Source: CAYLLN01 sp036496265
GTDB taxonomy: Bacteria; Planctomycetota; Planctomycetia; Pirellulales; Pirellulaceae
Direction: 5' to 3'
DNA length: 21,959 nucleotides
NCBI GenBank assembly: GCA_036496265.1
Contig: DASXLL010000382.1
Coordinates: 1 to 21,959, forward strand
Shown: piece by piece, positions 14,959 through 21,959 of the stretch
Numbering within the stretch: position 1 is the first letter of the stretch
Layout of the letters: each line of letters opens with the position of its first letter
Made by a program: the position numbers and the translations under genes
Notes under the pieces: generated by a model
Seen by the model: the letters and a program-made list of their open reading frames with translations, nothing else
What the model was told of the DNA's origin: nothing
The model's database searches: none

Positions 14959-16143
14959 ATGGCTTCCAGTTTTCAACTTGGCCTCGAACGCTGCCTCGAC
15001 AATCCGCCAAAATTGTTATGCGGTGCTCGCTTCGGCCTGCTCATGAACCAGGCGTCCGTCGATCGGGCGTTCCGCTACGCCTACGACCTGCTCGCGAAGA
15101 AATTCCCCGGACAGCTCAAAGCCATTTTCTCTCCGCAGCACGGCCTCTGGTGTGAAGAGCAGGCCAACATGATCGAGTCGGCGCATGGCCGCTATGAGCC
15201 GCTTGGTCTGCCTATTTATAGCCTCTATAGCGAAACTCGGCAGCCCACAACGGAGATGCTTCACGGCCTCGATTGCTTTGTAATCGATCTGCAAGACGTT
15301 GGCACGCGCGTTTATACATTCGCTTGGACGATCCAAAACTGCCTCAATGCCTGCGCGGCAGCCGGCATTCCGGTCATTATTCTCGATCGACCGAATCCCC
15401 TGGGCGGTCGAATCGCTGAAGGGCCGCTCCTCGAACCCGCCTTTGAAAGCTTTGTCGGTGGCGCCTCGATACCGCTACGGCACGGCCTTACTCTCGGCGA
15501 ATTGGCTTTACTAGTGAACGCCGACCAACATATCGGCGTTTCACTCGAAGTCATCCCAATGACCGGCTGGCGTCGCGAGATGCTTTTCGACGACACCGGC
15601 CGCCCCTGGGTCGCGCCCTCTCCCAACATGCCCCGCACTACAACCGCCATGCTCTATCCCGGCCAAGTACTCCTCGAAGGCACGAATTTGTCCGAAGGCC
15701 GCGGCACAACAACGCCATTCGAACTTCTCGGCGCACCGTTCATCGACTCGCAAATACTCGCCGCGGAGCTCTCAGACGCCAAATTGCCCGGTCTGGCCAT
15801 CCGGCCGATTCACGTTGTTCCCACGTTCGACAAATTCCACGCCGAGCGCTGCGGCGGCATTGCCCTCCACATCACCGAACCACGTGCCGTGCGCTCCGTG
15901 GCAGCAACCATCGAGATCTTGGCCGCCGTTCATCGCCTATATCCAGAGCATTTTGCTTGGCTTCCGCCCCCCTACGAATACGAACGCGAAAAAATGCCCA
16001 TCGACATCCTTTTCGGTTCCTCGCGGCTGCGGGAGGCTTTCGAGTCGGAATCCGCGCCGTCAAACGCTACAATCGAAGAGCTAGTGCAACTGGACGAGGC
16101 CGCCTGGTGGCGGCGTGTTGGTCCTTATTTGCTGTATTCGTGA
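14959..16143 (+). CDS. namZ: NamZ-like exo-beta-N-acetylmuramidase (DUF1343), no evident signal peptide
   Basis: The 394-residue product is a stand-alone DUF1343 protein and a clear paralogue of the C-terminal half of the upstream fusion. Shared landmarks are FSPQHGLW (57-64), VIDLQDVGTRVYTF, LDRPNPLGG (142-150), PLRHGLTLGELA, PSPNM (220-224) and YPGQVLLEGTNLSEGRG. The predicted activity is release of MurNAc from the non-reducing end of peptidoglycan fragments. The ATG at 14959 gives a soluble N-terminus (MASSFQLGLERCL), implying a cytoplasmic enzyme acting on imported disaccharide. The frame is open to a TTG at 14917, which would add a short hydrophobic leader (CIFVFFVAI) encoded by the palindromic repeat. 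Neither start has a good ribosome binding site. The stop is ten bases before the next ATG. Confidence 0.88.
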   Translation: MASSFQLGLERCLDNPPKLLCGARFGLLMNQASVDRAFRYAYDLLAKKFPGQLKAIFSPQHGLWCEEQANMIESAHGRYEPLGLPIYSLYSETRQPTTEMLHGLDCFVIDLQDVGTRVYTFAWTIQNCLNACAAAGIPVIILDRPNPLGGRIAEGPLLEPAFESFVGGASIPLRHGLTLGELALLVNADQHIGVSLEVIPMTGWRREMLFDDTGRPWVAPSPNMPRTTTAMLYPGQVLLEGTNLSEGRGTTTPFELLGAPFIDSQILAAELSDAKLPGLAIRPIHVVPTFDKFHAERCGGIALHITEPRAVRSVAATIEILAAVHRLYPEHFAWLPPPYEYEREKMPIDILFGSSRLREAFESESAPSNATIEELVQLDEAAWWRRVGPYLLYS

Positions 16144-16153
16144 GAGCCTGAGC

Positions 16154-19100
16154 ATGTTCCGCTTCGCCTGCCTATTGCTTGCTGTTCCATTAGCTGCATC
16201 CGCCCAATCGCCGCCAGCCACGCACACGATTTCGCTCGACGGCCACAATTTCACGCTCCCTGTGGGCTTCACGATTGAGCGGGCGGCCGGGGAATCGTTG
16301 GTCAGACTGCCGATCTCCGGCGATTTCGACGAACAAGGCCGCCTATACATCGCCGAAGCGGGCGGTGCGATCACCAAGCCGGAAGTTGCCGAGGAAAAGC
16401 CCGCTCATCGCATTGTCCGCCTCGTCGATACCGACAACGACGGCCGCTACGACAAGTCAACGCTGTTTGTCGATGCCATCGCGTTCCCGGAAGGAGCCCT
16501 CTGGCGTGAGGGCTCCTTATATGTGACCGCTCCGCCCAAAATCTGGAAATTCACCGACACCAACGACGATGGAATCGCCGATAAACGCGAAGTCTGGTTC
16601 GACGCCAAGACGCTTACCGGTTGTGCCAACGACTTGCACGGCCCGTTCGAAGGCCCCGACGGCTGGATTTACTGGAACAAAGGGGCGTTTGCCAAGCAGA
16701 CTTACACGCTGCCCAGTGGACGCACGTTTGAGACCCGCGCGGCCCATATTTTCCGCGCCCGCCCGGATGGCAGCGGCATCGAACCGGTCATGACAGGCGG
16801 GATGGACAACCCGGTCGATACGGTCTTCACTCCCGGCGGTGAACGCATTTTCTCGACCACCTTTTTCCAACGTCCCGCCGCTGGGTTTCGCGACGGTCTA
16901 ATCCACGCGATCTATGGCGGTATTTATGGCAAAGACCATGACCCGGTCTATGAACCGCAGCACAAGTGGACCTCGCCCGATTTTATGCCTGTCCTGGTCC
17001 ATCAAGGCCCATCAGCACCGTGCGGCCTGTGGCGTTATCAATCCGACCAGTTTGGCCCCGACTATCGCGACAATGTTTTTTCTTGCCAGTTCAACATGCG
17101 GAAGATCAGCCGGCATGTTCTGAAACCCTCGGGCGCGACGTTTTCGACGGAGGACTACGACTTCGTCGTCTCGGACAACACCGACTTTCATCCGACAGAT
17201 GTGTTTGAAGACGCCGATGGCAGCCTGCTCATCTTCAATACCGGCGGCTGGTACAAGCTGTGCTGCCCCAGCTCACAGCTTGCGAAAGACGACGTCCTCG
17301 GCGGCGTCTATCGCGTCCGAAAGACTGGATCGCACAAAGCCAGCGACCCTCGCGGCACAATGGTCGCCTGGAAAACATCCTCGCCAGCCAATTTGGCTCT
17401 GCTGCTGAGCGATTCACGCGCCAGCTGGCGCAATCGGGCGGTCAAAGAGCTGGGCCAGCGCGGCGGAGCAGCGTTATCGTCGCTTGCGCCGATTCTCGCC
17501 AATCCGAAATTGCCGCCAACAACCGCCATTGCTGCCATCTCCGCTGCTTCCCGCATTGACGGAGCAGAAGCACGCAAAGCAATCCGCTCCGCGCTCAACC
17601 ACGACGACGAAACCGTCCGTCAGGCCGCCATTCACACGATCAGCGTCTGGCGCGATCAACAGGCGGTTCCCGGTCTCGTCAAACTTCTCGAATCGCCATC
17701 GCGCCACAATCGCCGCGCGGCCGCGGAGGCCCTCGGTCGCGTCGGTGATTCCTCCGTGACGCCGGCGCTTCTGGCCGCGCTCGCCGACGGCGCCAATGAC
17801 CGCGCGCTGGACCATTCTCTCACCTATGCCCTGATCGACATCGGCGAGAACGACCCGCTCCGCAAAGCGGTCGGCTCAAGTGATGTAAAAATCCGCCGCG
17901 CGGCGCTGATTGCCCTCGATCAAACCGGCGCTCAGCTCGATTCCAAGCTCATCATCGACCGCCTCGACGACGGCGATGAAGCGACGCGCGACGCCGCCCG
18001 CTGGATCGCCGGCCGCCACTCCGAATGGGCCGCGGACCTGGCCGCCTATGCCGATTCCCGCCTTTCAGCCCCGCTGGCCGAGCAAGATGCCAAGCAACTC
18101 GTCGAGCTGCTCGGCAAACTTGCCAAAGGGCCAGCAATTCAGAAACTGCTCGCCGACAAAGCGAAGGCGGGCACGATGAATCCCGCGGCGGCCAATCTGG
18201 CGCTAGCCGCCATCGGCGCCTCAGGCCTGAAAGAACTTCCGGACACGTGGGCTGAAGCAATCCGCGGTCTCCTATCCAACGATTCAAAGCTGACGGGCGA
18301 AGCGCTCGCAGCAATCCGCGCGGTGCCGCCGACCAAATCACAGGCCGAGTCGGTCGCCGCCGTATTGCTCCATGTAGGCGATTCAGCCCCATCTCCTGAG
18401 ACGCGATTGACTGCACTCTCGCTGGTGCCAGGAGGAGCCAAGAAAGTCAGCGGCAGCCAACTGGCCCTTCTTCTCAGCTTCATCGACCACGAGCAGCCCT
18501 CGAATCTCCGCGGCATGGCCGCCGATGTCTTTTCTAAAGCAAAACTTTCTTCCGCGCAGCTTGTCGAGCTGGCCGCGCAGTTGCCGCACGCCAACCCATT
18601 GGAGCTTGACCGCCTGCTTTCGGCTTTCGCCCAATCCACTGACGACGCAGTCGGCCTAAAGCTGCTCGACGTACTCGGAACGGCCGAGCTGCGAGGTACC
18701 GTCACAGTCGATGCCATCAAGCAGCGCCTAGCCAAATACAGTTCGGCGGTAAAAGCCGAGGCTCAAAAACTGTATGCGGTTATCAATGCCGACTACGAAC
18801 AGCAATCGCAGCGATTGGAAGATGCTATTGCGGCGTTGCCGCCTGGCGACATTCGCCGCGGGCAGGCGATTTTTAATAGCGCGAAAGTGAGTTGCAAGAA
18901 TTGCCATACGATTGGCTATCTTGGCGGCCGGATTGGCCCAGACCTGACGCGAATTGGCCAAATCCGTCAGCCGCGGGATCTTGTCGATTCCATTTTGTTT
19001 CCAAGCTCCGCATTTGTCCGCGGGTATGAGCCAGTCTTGGTCAAAACGGCTGAAGGCCAGATTCATAGTGGCAATATCAAAAAGGACGCGCCGGACGAGG

Positions 19101-19261
19101 TCATTCTGACGCTCGCGGCTGACAAGGAAATTCGCATTCCGCGGGGCGAGGTCGAGGAAATGCTGCCCGGCAAGGTTTCCGTCATGCCCGCTGGGCTTGA
19201 TAAGCAGCTTTCGCTGCAGGAATTGGCGGATCTGGTTGAGTTTTTGAGGAACTGCAAATAG
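16154..19261 (+). CDS. Pirellula-type membrane-bound dehydrogenase / HEAT-repeat / cytochrome c protein
   Basis: The 1035-residue exported product (signal peptide MFRFACLLLAVPLAASA) has three parts. Residues of about 25-390 form a sugar-dehydrogenase-like beta-propeller (FDEQGRLYIAEAGG, NDLHGPFEGPDGWIYWNKGA) with calcium-loop-like DTDNDGRYD and DTNDDGIADK. About 400-870 are HEAT-type helical repeats (RHNRRAAAEALGRVGD). About 890-1035 form a heme domain with C914-K-N-C-H918. This order matches the Pirellula/Verrucomicrobium membrane-bound dehydrogenase and heme-binding families (TIGR02604, TIGR02603). It probably oxidises a carbohydrate outside the cytoplasm and passes electrons to respiration; its substrate is unknown. 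GAGAG precedes the ATG at 16154, ten bases after namZ, so it is likely the last gene of the symporter/NamZ operon. Confidence 0.9.
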   Translation: MFRFACLLLAVPLAASAQSPPATHTISLDGHNFTLPVGFTIERAAGESLVRLPISGDFDEQGRLYIAEAGGAITKPEVAEEKPAHRIVRLVDTDNDGRYDKSTLFVDAIAFPEGALWREGSLYVTAPPKIWKFTDTNDDGIADKREVWFDAKTLTGCANDLHGPFEGPDGWIYWNKGAFAKQTYTLPSGRTFETRAAHIFRARPDGSGIEPVMTGGMDNPVDTVFTPGGERIFSTTFFQRPAAGFRDGLIHAIYGGIYGKDHDPVYEPQHKWTSPDFMPVLVHQGPSAPCGLWRYQSDQFGPDYRDNVFSCQFNMRKISRHVLKPSGATFSTEDYDFVVSDNTDFHPTDVFEDADGSLLIFNTGGWYKLCCPSSQLAKDDVLGGVYRVRKTGSHKASDPRGTMVAWKTSSPANLALLLSDSRASWRNRAVKELGQRGGAALSSLAPILANPKLPPTTAIAAISAASRIDGAEARKAIRSALNHDDETVRQAAIHTISVWRDQQAVPGLVKLLESPSRHNRRAAAEALGRVGDSSVTPALLAALADGANDRALDHSLTYALIDIGENDPLRKAVGSSDVKIRRAALIALDQTGAQLDSKLIIDRLDDGDEATRDAARWIAGRHSEWAADLAAYADSRLSAPLAEQDAKQLVELLGKLAKGPAIQKLLADKAKAGTMNPAAANLALAAIGASGLKELPDTWAEAIRGLLSNDSKLTGEALAAIRAVPPTKSQAESVAAVLLHVGDSAPSPETRLTALSLVPGGAKKVSGSQLALLLSFIDHEQPSNLRGMAADVFSKAKLSSAQLVELAAQLPHANPLELDRLLSAFAQSTDDAVGLKLLDVLGTAELRGTVTVDAIKQRLAKYSSAVKAEAQKLYAVINADYEQQSQRLEDAIAALPPGDIRRGQAIFNSAKVSCKNCHTIGYLGGRIGPDLTRIGQIRQPRDLVDSILFPSSAFVRGYEPVLVKTAEGQIHSGNIKKDAPDEVILTLAADKEIRIPRGEVEEMLPGKVSVMPAGLDKQLSLQELADLVEFLRNCK
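16491..16518. repeat. Perfect 10-bp inverted repeat inside the dehydrogenase gene
   Basis: AAGGAGCCCT (16491-16500) and AGGGCTCCTT (16509-16518) are perfect inverted copies around an eight-base loop, within the codons for PEGALWREGSLY. There is no T run after it. It is unusually strong for coding sequence, but no function is evident. Confidence 0.55.
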
Positions 19262-19274
19262 TCTGCGAGCGCCG

Positions 19275-19327
19275 TGGTGGGCACAGCCCACCCTACCCAG
19301 GCATTGGTGGGCACAGCCCACCCTACC
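19275..19327. repeat. Tandem REP-like palindrome, two identical copies
   Basis: Two identical 23-base units (19275-19297 and 19305-19327) start 30 bases apart. Each contains GGTGGGC and GCCCACC around ACA, followed by CTACC. They lie between convergent genes, and the second copy supplies the TAG stop (19323-19325) of the PIG-L gene. The unit resembles a palindrome seen many times in planctomycete genomes. It may also limit read-through from either side. Confidence 0.7.
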
Positions 19328-20033
19328 AGGCCCGGGCTCGCTTCCAGGCGGTGTGAACGCGAAAGGCCTCAGCTGCTGGGACGCCGGCTTGTGCGCCGCG
19401 GGCGGAGTATTGCAGCCGCATGACTTCCTCCAGCGGGGAAAAATCGCGGTCTTCCCAGCGGGCGAGCTGGCTTTTGTGGCAGCGGAGCATTTGCTGTTTT
19501 AGATCGGCATATTCCGTCACGTTGACATAAAAGCTGGGTTCGAATCCGGACATGTTGATTGTGTCCATGAACCACAATTCGGGCTGTGATTCGACCTTGG
19601 GCAACTCCGGCATATAGCCGCCGGATGCACAAAACCAGCTCGCGGCCTCCGCCAAAGCGCCGGCAGCGCGATGGTCGGGATGATAATCCTCCAGAGCATG
19701 GGCGAGAATGAGCGTTGGACAATACTCGCGATAGATGGCGATTAGCTTTCGGCGCGATTCGGTTGTATCGGCCAATTCGCCGTCGGGAAAATCGCCAGTA
19801 AACAGCTCTGCGCCCAGCAGTTTTGCCGCCGCTGCCGCTTCACTGCGGCGAACGTCTGTCAGGTTTGGAATGGGCGTTGCGGGCTGCCCTTTGTCGCCTT
19901 GGCAGAGGACACAAACGGCAATCGTGGCGCCGTTTTTTCGCGCCCGAGCGAGTGTCCCGGCGCAGAGCAATTCGGCGTCGTCGGGATGAGCGACGACGGC
20001 TAATACTCGTTCGTCGGCGAAATTGAGTCGCAT
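19323..20033 (-). CDS. PIG-L / LmbE-family deacetylase
   Basis: The 236-residue product carries the zinc-site motif AHPDDAE (15-21) and the distal HPDH (118-121), the two signatures of the PIG-L/LmbE family; H16, D19 and H121 are the likely zinc ligands. Family members deacetylate N-acetylglucosaminyl groups, for example BshB in bacillithiol synthesis or GlcNAc-PI deacetylase. The substrate here is not determined. The protein is cytoplasmic, with no signal peptide. The ATG at 20033 lies nine bases after the rimI stop, so the genes are probably coupled. The C-terminus ends KRARAW, and the stop lies in a REP-like repeat, so the final residues may be repeat-derived. Confidence 0.88.
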   Translation of the reverse strand: MRLNFADERVLAVVAHPDDAELLCAGTLARARKNGATIAVCVLCQGDKGQPATPIPNLTDVRRSEAAAAAKLLGAELFTGDFPDGELADTTESRRKLIAIYREYCPTLILAHALEDYHPDHRAAGALAEAASWFCASGGYMPELPKVESQPELWFMDTINMSGFEPSFYVNVTEYADLKQQMLRCHKSQLARWEDRDFSPLEEVMRLQYSARGAQAGVPAAEAFRVHTAWKRARAW

Positions 20034-20042
20034 ACAACCATC

Positions 20043-20585
20043 TTAGCCTGCCATGCGGCGCGATTCAGTACCGGCAATCGCAGCAGCCATGGAGGCACTG
20101 ACTCGAAATTGCATCAAATAGGCGTCTTCCGGCGTGTCGTCATAAAACTGCCGCAGCACGGAGACGGCGCGGAAACCGACGGAGCGGAAGAAAAGTTGCG
20201 CCGGCAGGTTGGTCTCCCGAACTTCGAGCATGATCCGGCTGCGGCGATCGTACGACAATTTCGAAATCAGCTTTTTGGCCATTTGCGAGCCGATAGCGCG
20301 GCGGCGGAAGCGGTCGGCAACAGCAAAATTCAGTACGTGCAGCCGGTGCTTGTGCAGCTCATAGACCATGAAGCCGACGACGCGCTCGCTGGCCTCGGCG
20401 ACCATGCCGATGCAGTTGCGCTGGCGGAGGCAGCGGATGAAATCGTCTTCCTGCCAGGGAAATTCAAAACATTCCTGCTCGATCGCCAGCACTTCCGGCA
20501 TGTCGCGGCGAATCATCCAGCGAATATGCACCGGCAACTGCCGGCTGTCGGCAGACGTAGAAACTGCGCTGGGCGACCGTGCCAT
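20043..20585 (-). CDS. rimI: GNAT-family ribosomal protein S18 alanine N-acetyltransferase
   Basis: The 180-residue product is a GNAT acetyltransferase of RimI type. It shows VLAIEQECFEFPW (32-44), the acetyl-CoA pyrophosphate loop region RFRRRAIGSQM (92-102), and LEVRETNLPAQLFFRSVGF (120-138), the characteristic RimI segment. RimI acetylates the N-terminal alanine of ribosomal protein S18. The ATG at 20585 is chosen because GGAGGAG at 20590-20596 lies four bases upstream; the frame is open 34 codons further. N- and C-terminal tails are somewhat longer than in E. coli RimI (148 residues). It lies in a leftward run with rsmA upstream and the PIG-L gene downstream. Confidence 0.87.
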   Translation of the reverse strand: MARSPSAVSTSADSRQLPVHIRWMIRRDMPEVLAIEQECFEFPWQEDDFIRCLRQRNCIGMVAEASERVVGFMVYELHKHRLHVLNFAVADRFRRRAIGSQMAKKLISKLSYDRRSRIMLEVRETNLPAQLFFRSVGFRAVSVLRQFYDDTPEDAYLMQFRVSASMAAAIAGTESRRMAG

Positions 20586-20589
20586 GACG

Positions 20590-20596
20590 CTCCTCC
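20590..20596 (-). promoter_or_regulatory. Ribosome binding site deciding the rimI start
   Basis: GGAGGAG lies four bases before the ATG at 20585. It is a near-perfect anti-16S match and rules in the shorter rimI product over the upstream in-frame start at 20687. Confidence 0.75.
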
Positions 20597-20730
20597 GTGA
20601 AGATTTCAATAACGGGGCCGAAAGATAACTCACCTGAGCCGCCGAGCCAAGACCAGCAAGCAGGCGTGCTAGCGATTTTGCGGCCATTGGAATTTAAGCC
20701 TAATTTATTATGAAACTGGCCGAGAATCAG

Positions 20731-21672
20731 TTACCTGTGCAATCGGTGTTCGACGGCTTTTGAAAGGGCAATCAGAGTTTCGACGGGCAATTGCTCCGCG
20801 CGGGCATCTGTGGGGAGTTCGAAGGGTCCCAAAAGTTCGTCAATTTCGGCCTTGCTAAGTTTGTCCGCAAAAGCGCTCGCCAGGACGCCGCGTAAGAATT
20901 TGCGGCGGTGGAAAAAAAGGGAGCGGACGAAGTCGTGAAAAAAGCTTGGGTCGTCGAGTTGGGCGCGTTTGGCAGGGTTCGGGAGGATATGAATGATGGC
21001 GGAATGCACTTTTGGCCGCGGCCAGAATACTTGGGGCGGCATCTCGCGGACGATTTCGATTGAGCAGAGCGACTGCATCCAAATGCTGAGAGCCGAATAG
21101 TCTTTGGTGCCCGGCGAGGCGACCATTCGATCGGCCAGCTCCTTCTGGATTGTCGCGGTCATCGAAATCGGCACCGGATTGACCACGAGAAGGTTGGAGA
21201 GAATCGGCGTCGCGATGTTGTAGGGCAGATTCGCGACGAGCTTAAGTTGGCGGCCCGGATGCGCGTCGAGCTTGTGATGCACGGCTTCCAGAACGGCCGG
21301 ATGAATCGTGTTTTTGTTCTTCAGCGCGTCCTGGTGCAGCATCGTCACGTTGGCCAGGCCGTTCAGTTCTTCACTGGCGAGCGCAAACAGCCGGGGGTCG
21401 ATCTCGACGGTCACAACTCCTGCCACCATCTGCGCCATGCGCCCCGTCAGCGAGCCCATGCCGGTGCCAACCTCCAGCACCACGTCTTTCGGTCCTAAGT
21501 CGGCCGTGCGGACGAGCAAATCGAGCAGGTTAAGGTCGATGAGGAAATTCTGGCCATGCTGAAGCTGCGGGCGGACCCCGGCTTCCGTCATTCGCTGAAT
21601 CAAAAACGATTGCGTTTGCCGCTCGGACATTGGTGGGCGATTCGTGATGGCTGGGATTGTCAAACGTGTCAT
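20731..21672 (-). CDS. rsmA: 16S rRNA (adenine(1518)-N6/adenine(1519)-N6)-dimethyltransferase
   Basis: RsmA (KsgA) dimethylates two adenines in helix 45 of 16S rRNA late in 30S assembly. The product shows HGQNFLIDLNLLDLL near the N-terminus, SAM motif I VLEVGTGMGSLT, VVTVEID, the catalytic NLPY motif in KLVANLPYNIATPIL, and WPRPKVHSAII. The ATG at 21672 gives 313 residues. An ATG at 21630 gives 299 residues and starts MSERQTQSFL, which fits planctomycete homologues at least as well. Neither has a strong ribosome binding site, so the start is uncertain. It is the first gene of the leftward rsmA, rimI, PIG-L run, with 145 bases before rimI, and an insertion sequence begins upstream of it. Confidence 0.93.
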   Translation of the reverse strand: MTRLTIPAITNRPPMSERQTQSFLIQRMTEAGVRPQLQHGQNFLIDLNLLDLLVRTADLGPKDVVLEVGTGMGSLTGRMAQMVAGVVTVEIDPRLFALASEELNGLANVTMLHQDALKNKNTIHPAVLEAVHHKLDAHPGRQLKLVANLPYNIATPILSNLLVVNPVPISMTATIQKELADRMVASPGTKDYSALSIWMQSLCSIEIVREMPPQVFWPRPKVHSAIIHILPNPAKRAQLDDPSFFHDFVRSLFFHRRKFLRGVLASAFADKLSKAEIDELLGPFELPTDARAEQLPVETLIALSKAVEHRLHR

Positions 21673-21822
21673 GGTAACCGTTCTCTGGCTGGGGCGTTGA
21701 GGAGGACGGCTGGGGCTTGCCAGGAGCGGCAATTGGCGCTCAACTTTTCTTTTTTTTCATTACGACGGAGGCCGACGGCGGCTGCAAGTTTTGGGGTGAT
21801 AAGGAGTTGTGAAAATGGGGTT

Positions 21823-21959
21823 TGAGGTGGACCCCAAAAATTGGGCGCTAGCTTAAGGTGTAAAACCTTGGGCTGGAGGAACCATTTTAGGAGTTCAGGA
21901 GCATGAGCAAGAAGCGGATGCGGAAGCGGTATGAAGCATCGTTCAAGGCTCGGGTGGCG
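21823..21959 (+). mobile_element. Left end of an IS3-like insertion sequence
   Basis: The stretch beginning TGAGGTGGACCCCAAAAATT resembles the terminal inverted repeats of IS3-family elements (TG start, then ACCCCAAAA and TTGG). About 80 bases in, an ORF starts that reads like IS3 OrfA. The element continues past the right edge, so the other terminus and the target duplication cannot be seen. Confidence 0.65.
21903..21959 (+). CDS. IS3-family transposase OrfA, N-terminal 19 codons only
   Basis: The visible product is MSKKRMRKRYEASFKARVA. The basic start followed by YEASFKARVA matches the opening of the helix-turn-helix OrfA (HTH_Tnp_1) of IS3-family elements, where a phrase like F-K-A-K-V-A is usual. 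AGGAG at 21888-21892 gives a suitable ribosome binding site. In complete elements an overlapping OrfB with a DDE integrase domain follows after a frameshift; here it lies beyond the window. Confidence 0.7.
   Translation, partial: MSKKRMRKRYEASFKARVA

Noticed and set aside
19275..19327. Two spaced repeats as a minimal CRISPR array
   Set aside because: The spacer is only seven bases, each unit is itself palindromic, and no cas gene is present.

Overview
The window looks like chromosomal DNA from a planctomycete, most likely of the Pirellula type. The strongest pointers are a 1035-residue secreted protein with the propeller, HEAT-repeat and CxxCH layout typical of Pirellula/Verrucomicrobium 'membrane-bound dehydrogenases', several secreted beta-propeller proteins, a carboxypeptidase-regulatory-like repeat protein, an RHS remnant, and many palindromic repeats at gene borders. 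This assignment rests on protein architecture; no rRNA is present.

Left part (1-6400). A left-truncated regulatory-like repeat protein (+) abuts a decayed RHS/YD-repeat fragment (-). A gene-poor stretch follows, ending in a strong plus-strand terminator hairpin. Next come a DCC-family thiol oxidoreductase (-) and a divergent four-helix membrane protein (+), a single-domain response regulator and a secreted SGNH-like protein (+), a small unknown gene (-) and a small secreted protein (+).

Central part (6436-19261). This is the most interesting region: two divergent gene sets leaving a 97-base gap at 10866-10962. Leftward are murQ (MurNAc-6-phosphate etherase), a BadF/BadG-type sugar kinase and two secreted beta-propeller proteins. 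Rightward are a sodium:solute symporter, a secreted fusion of an AmiE-like serine hydrolase with a NamZ (DUF1343) exo-N-acetylmuramidase, a second NamZ paralogue without an evident signal peptide, and the large dehydrogenase/HEAT/cytochrome protein. By analogy with the Bacillus subtilis namZ-nagZ-amiE-murPRQ cluster, I read this as a locus for salvaging N-acetylmuramic acid from peptidoglycan. The steps would be: strip the stem peptide, release MurNAc, import it, phosphorylate it, and cleave the lactyl ether to GlcNAc-6-P plus D-lactate. No PTS transporter is present, so a symporter plus a kinase would replace it. No nagZ or murR is visible.

Right part (19262-21959). A leftward run of housekeeping-type genes holds rsmA, rimI and a PIG-L/LmbE-family deacetylase. 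It is followed by the left end of an IS3-like insertion sequence that runs off the window.

Several palindromic elements sit in or at genes. One lies in the last codons of murQ, one tandem pair supplies the stop codon of the PIG-L gene, one 89-base element separates the two namZ genes, and one lies between the two propeller genes.
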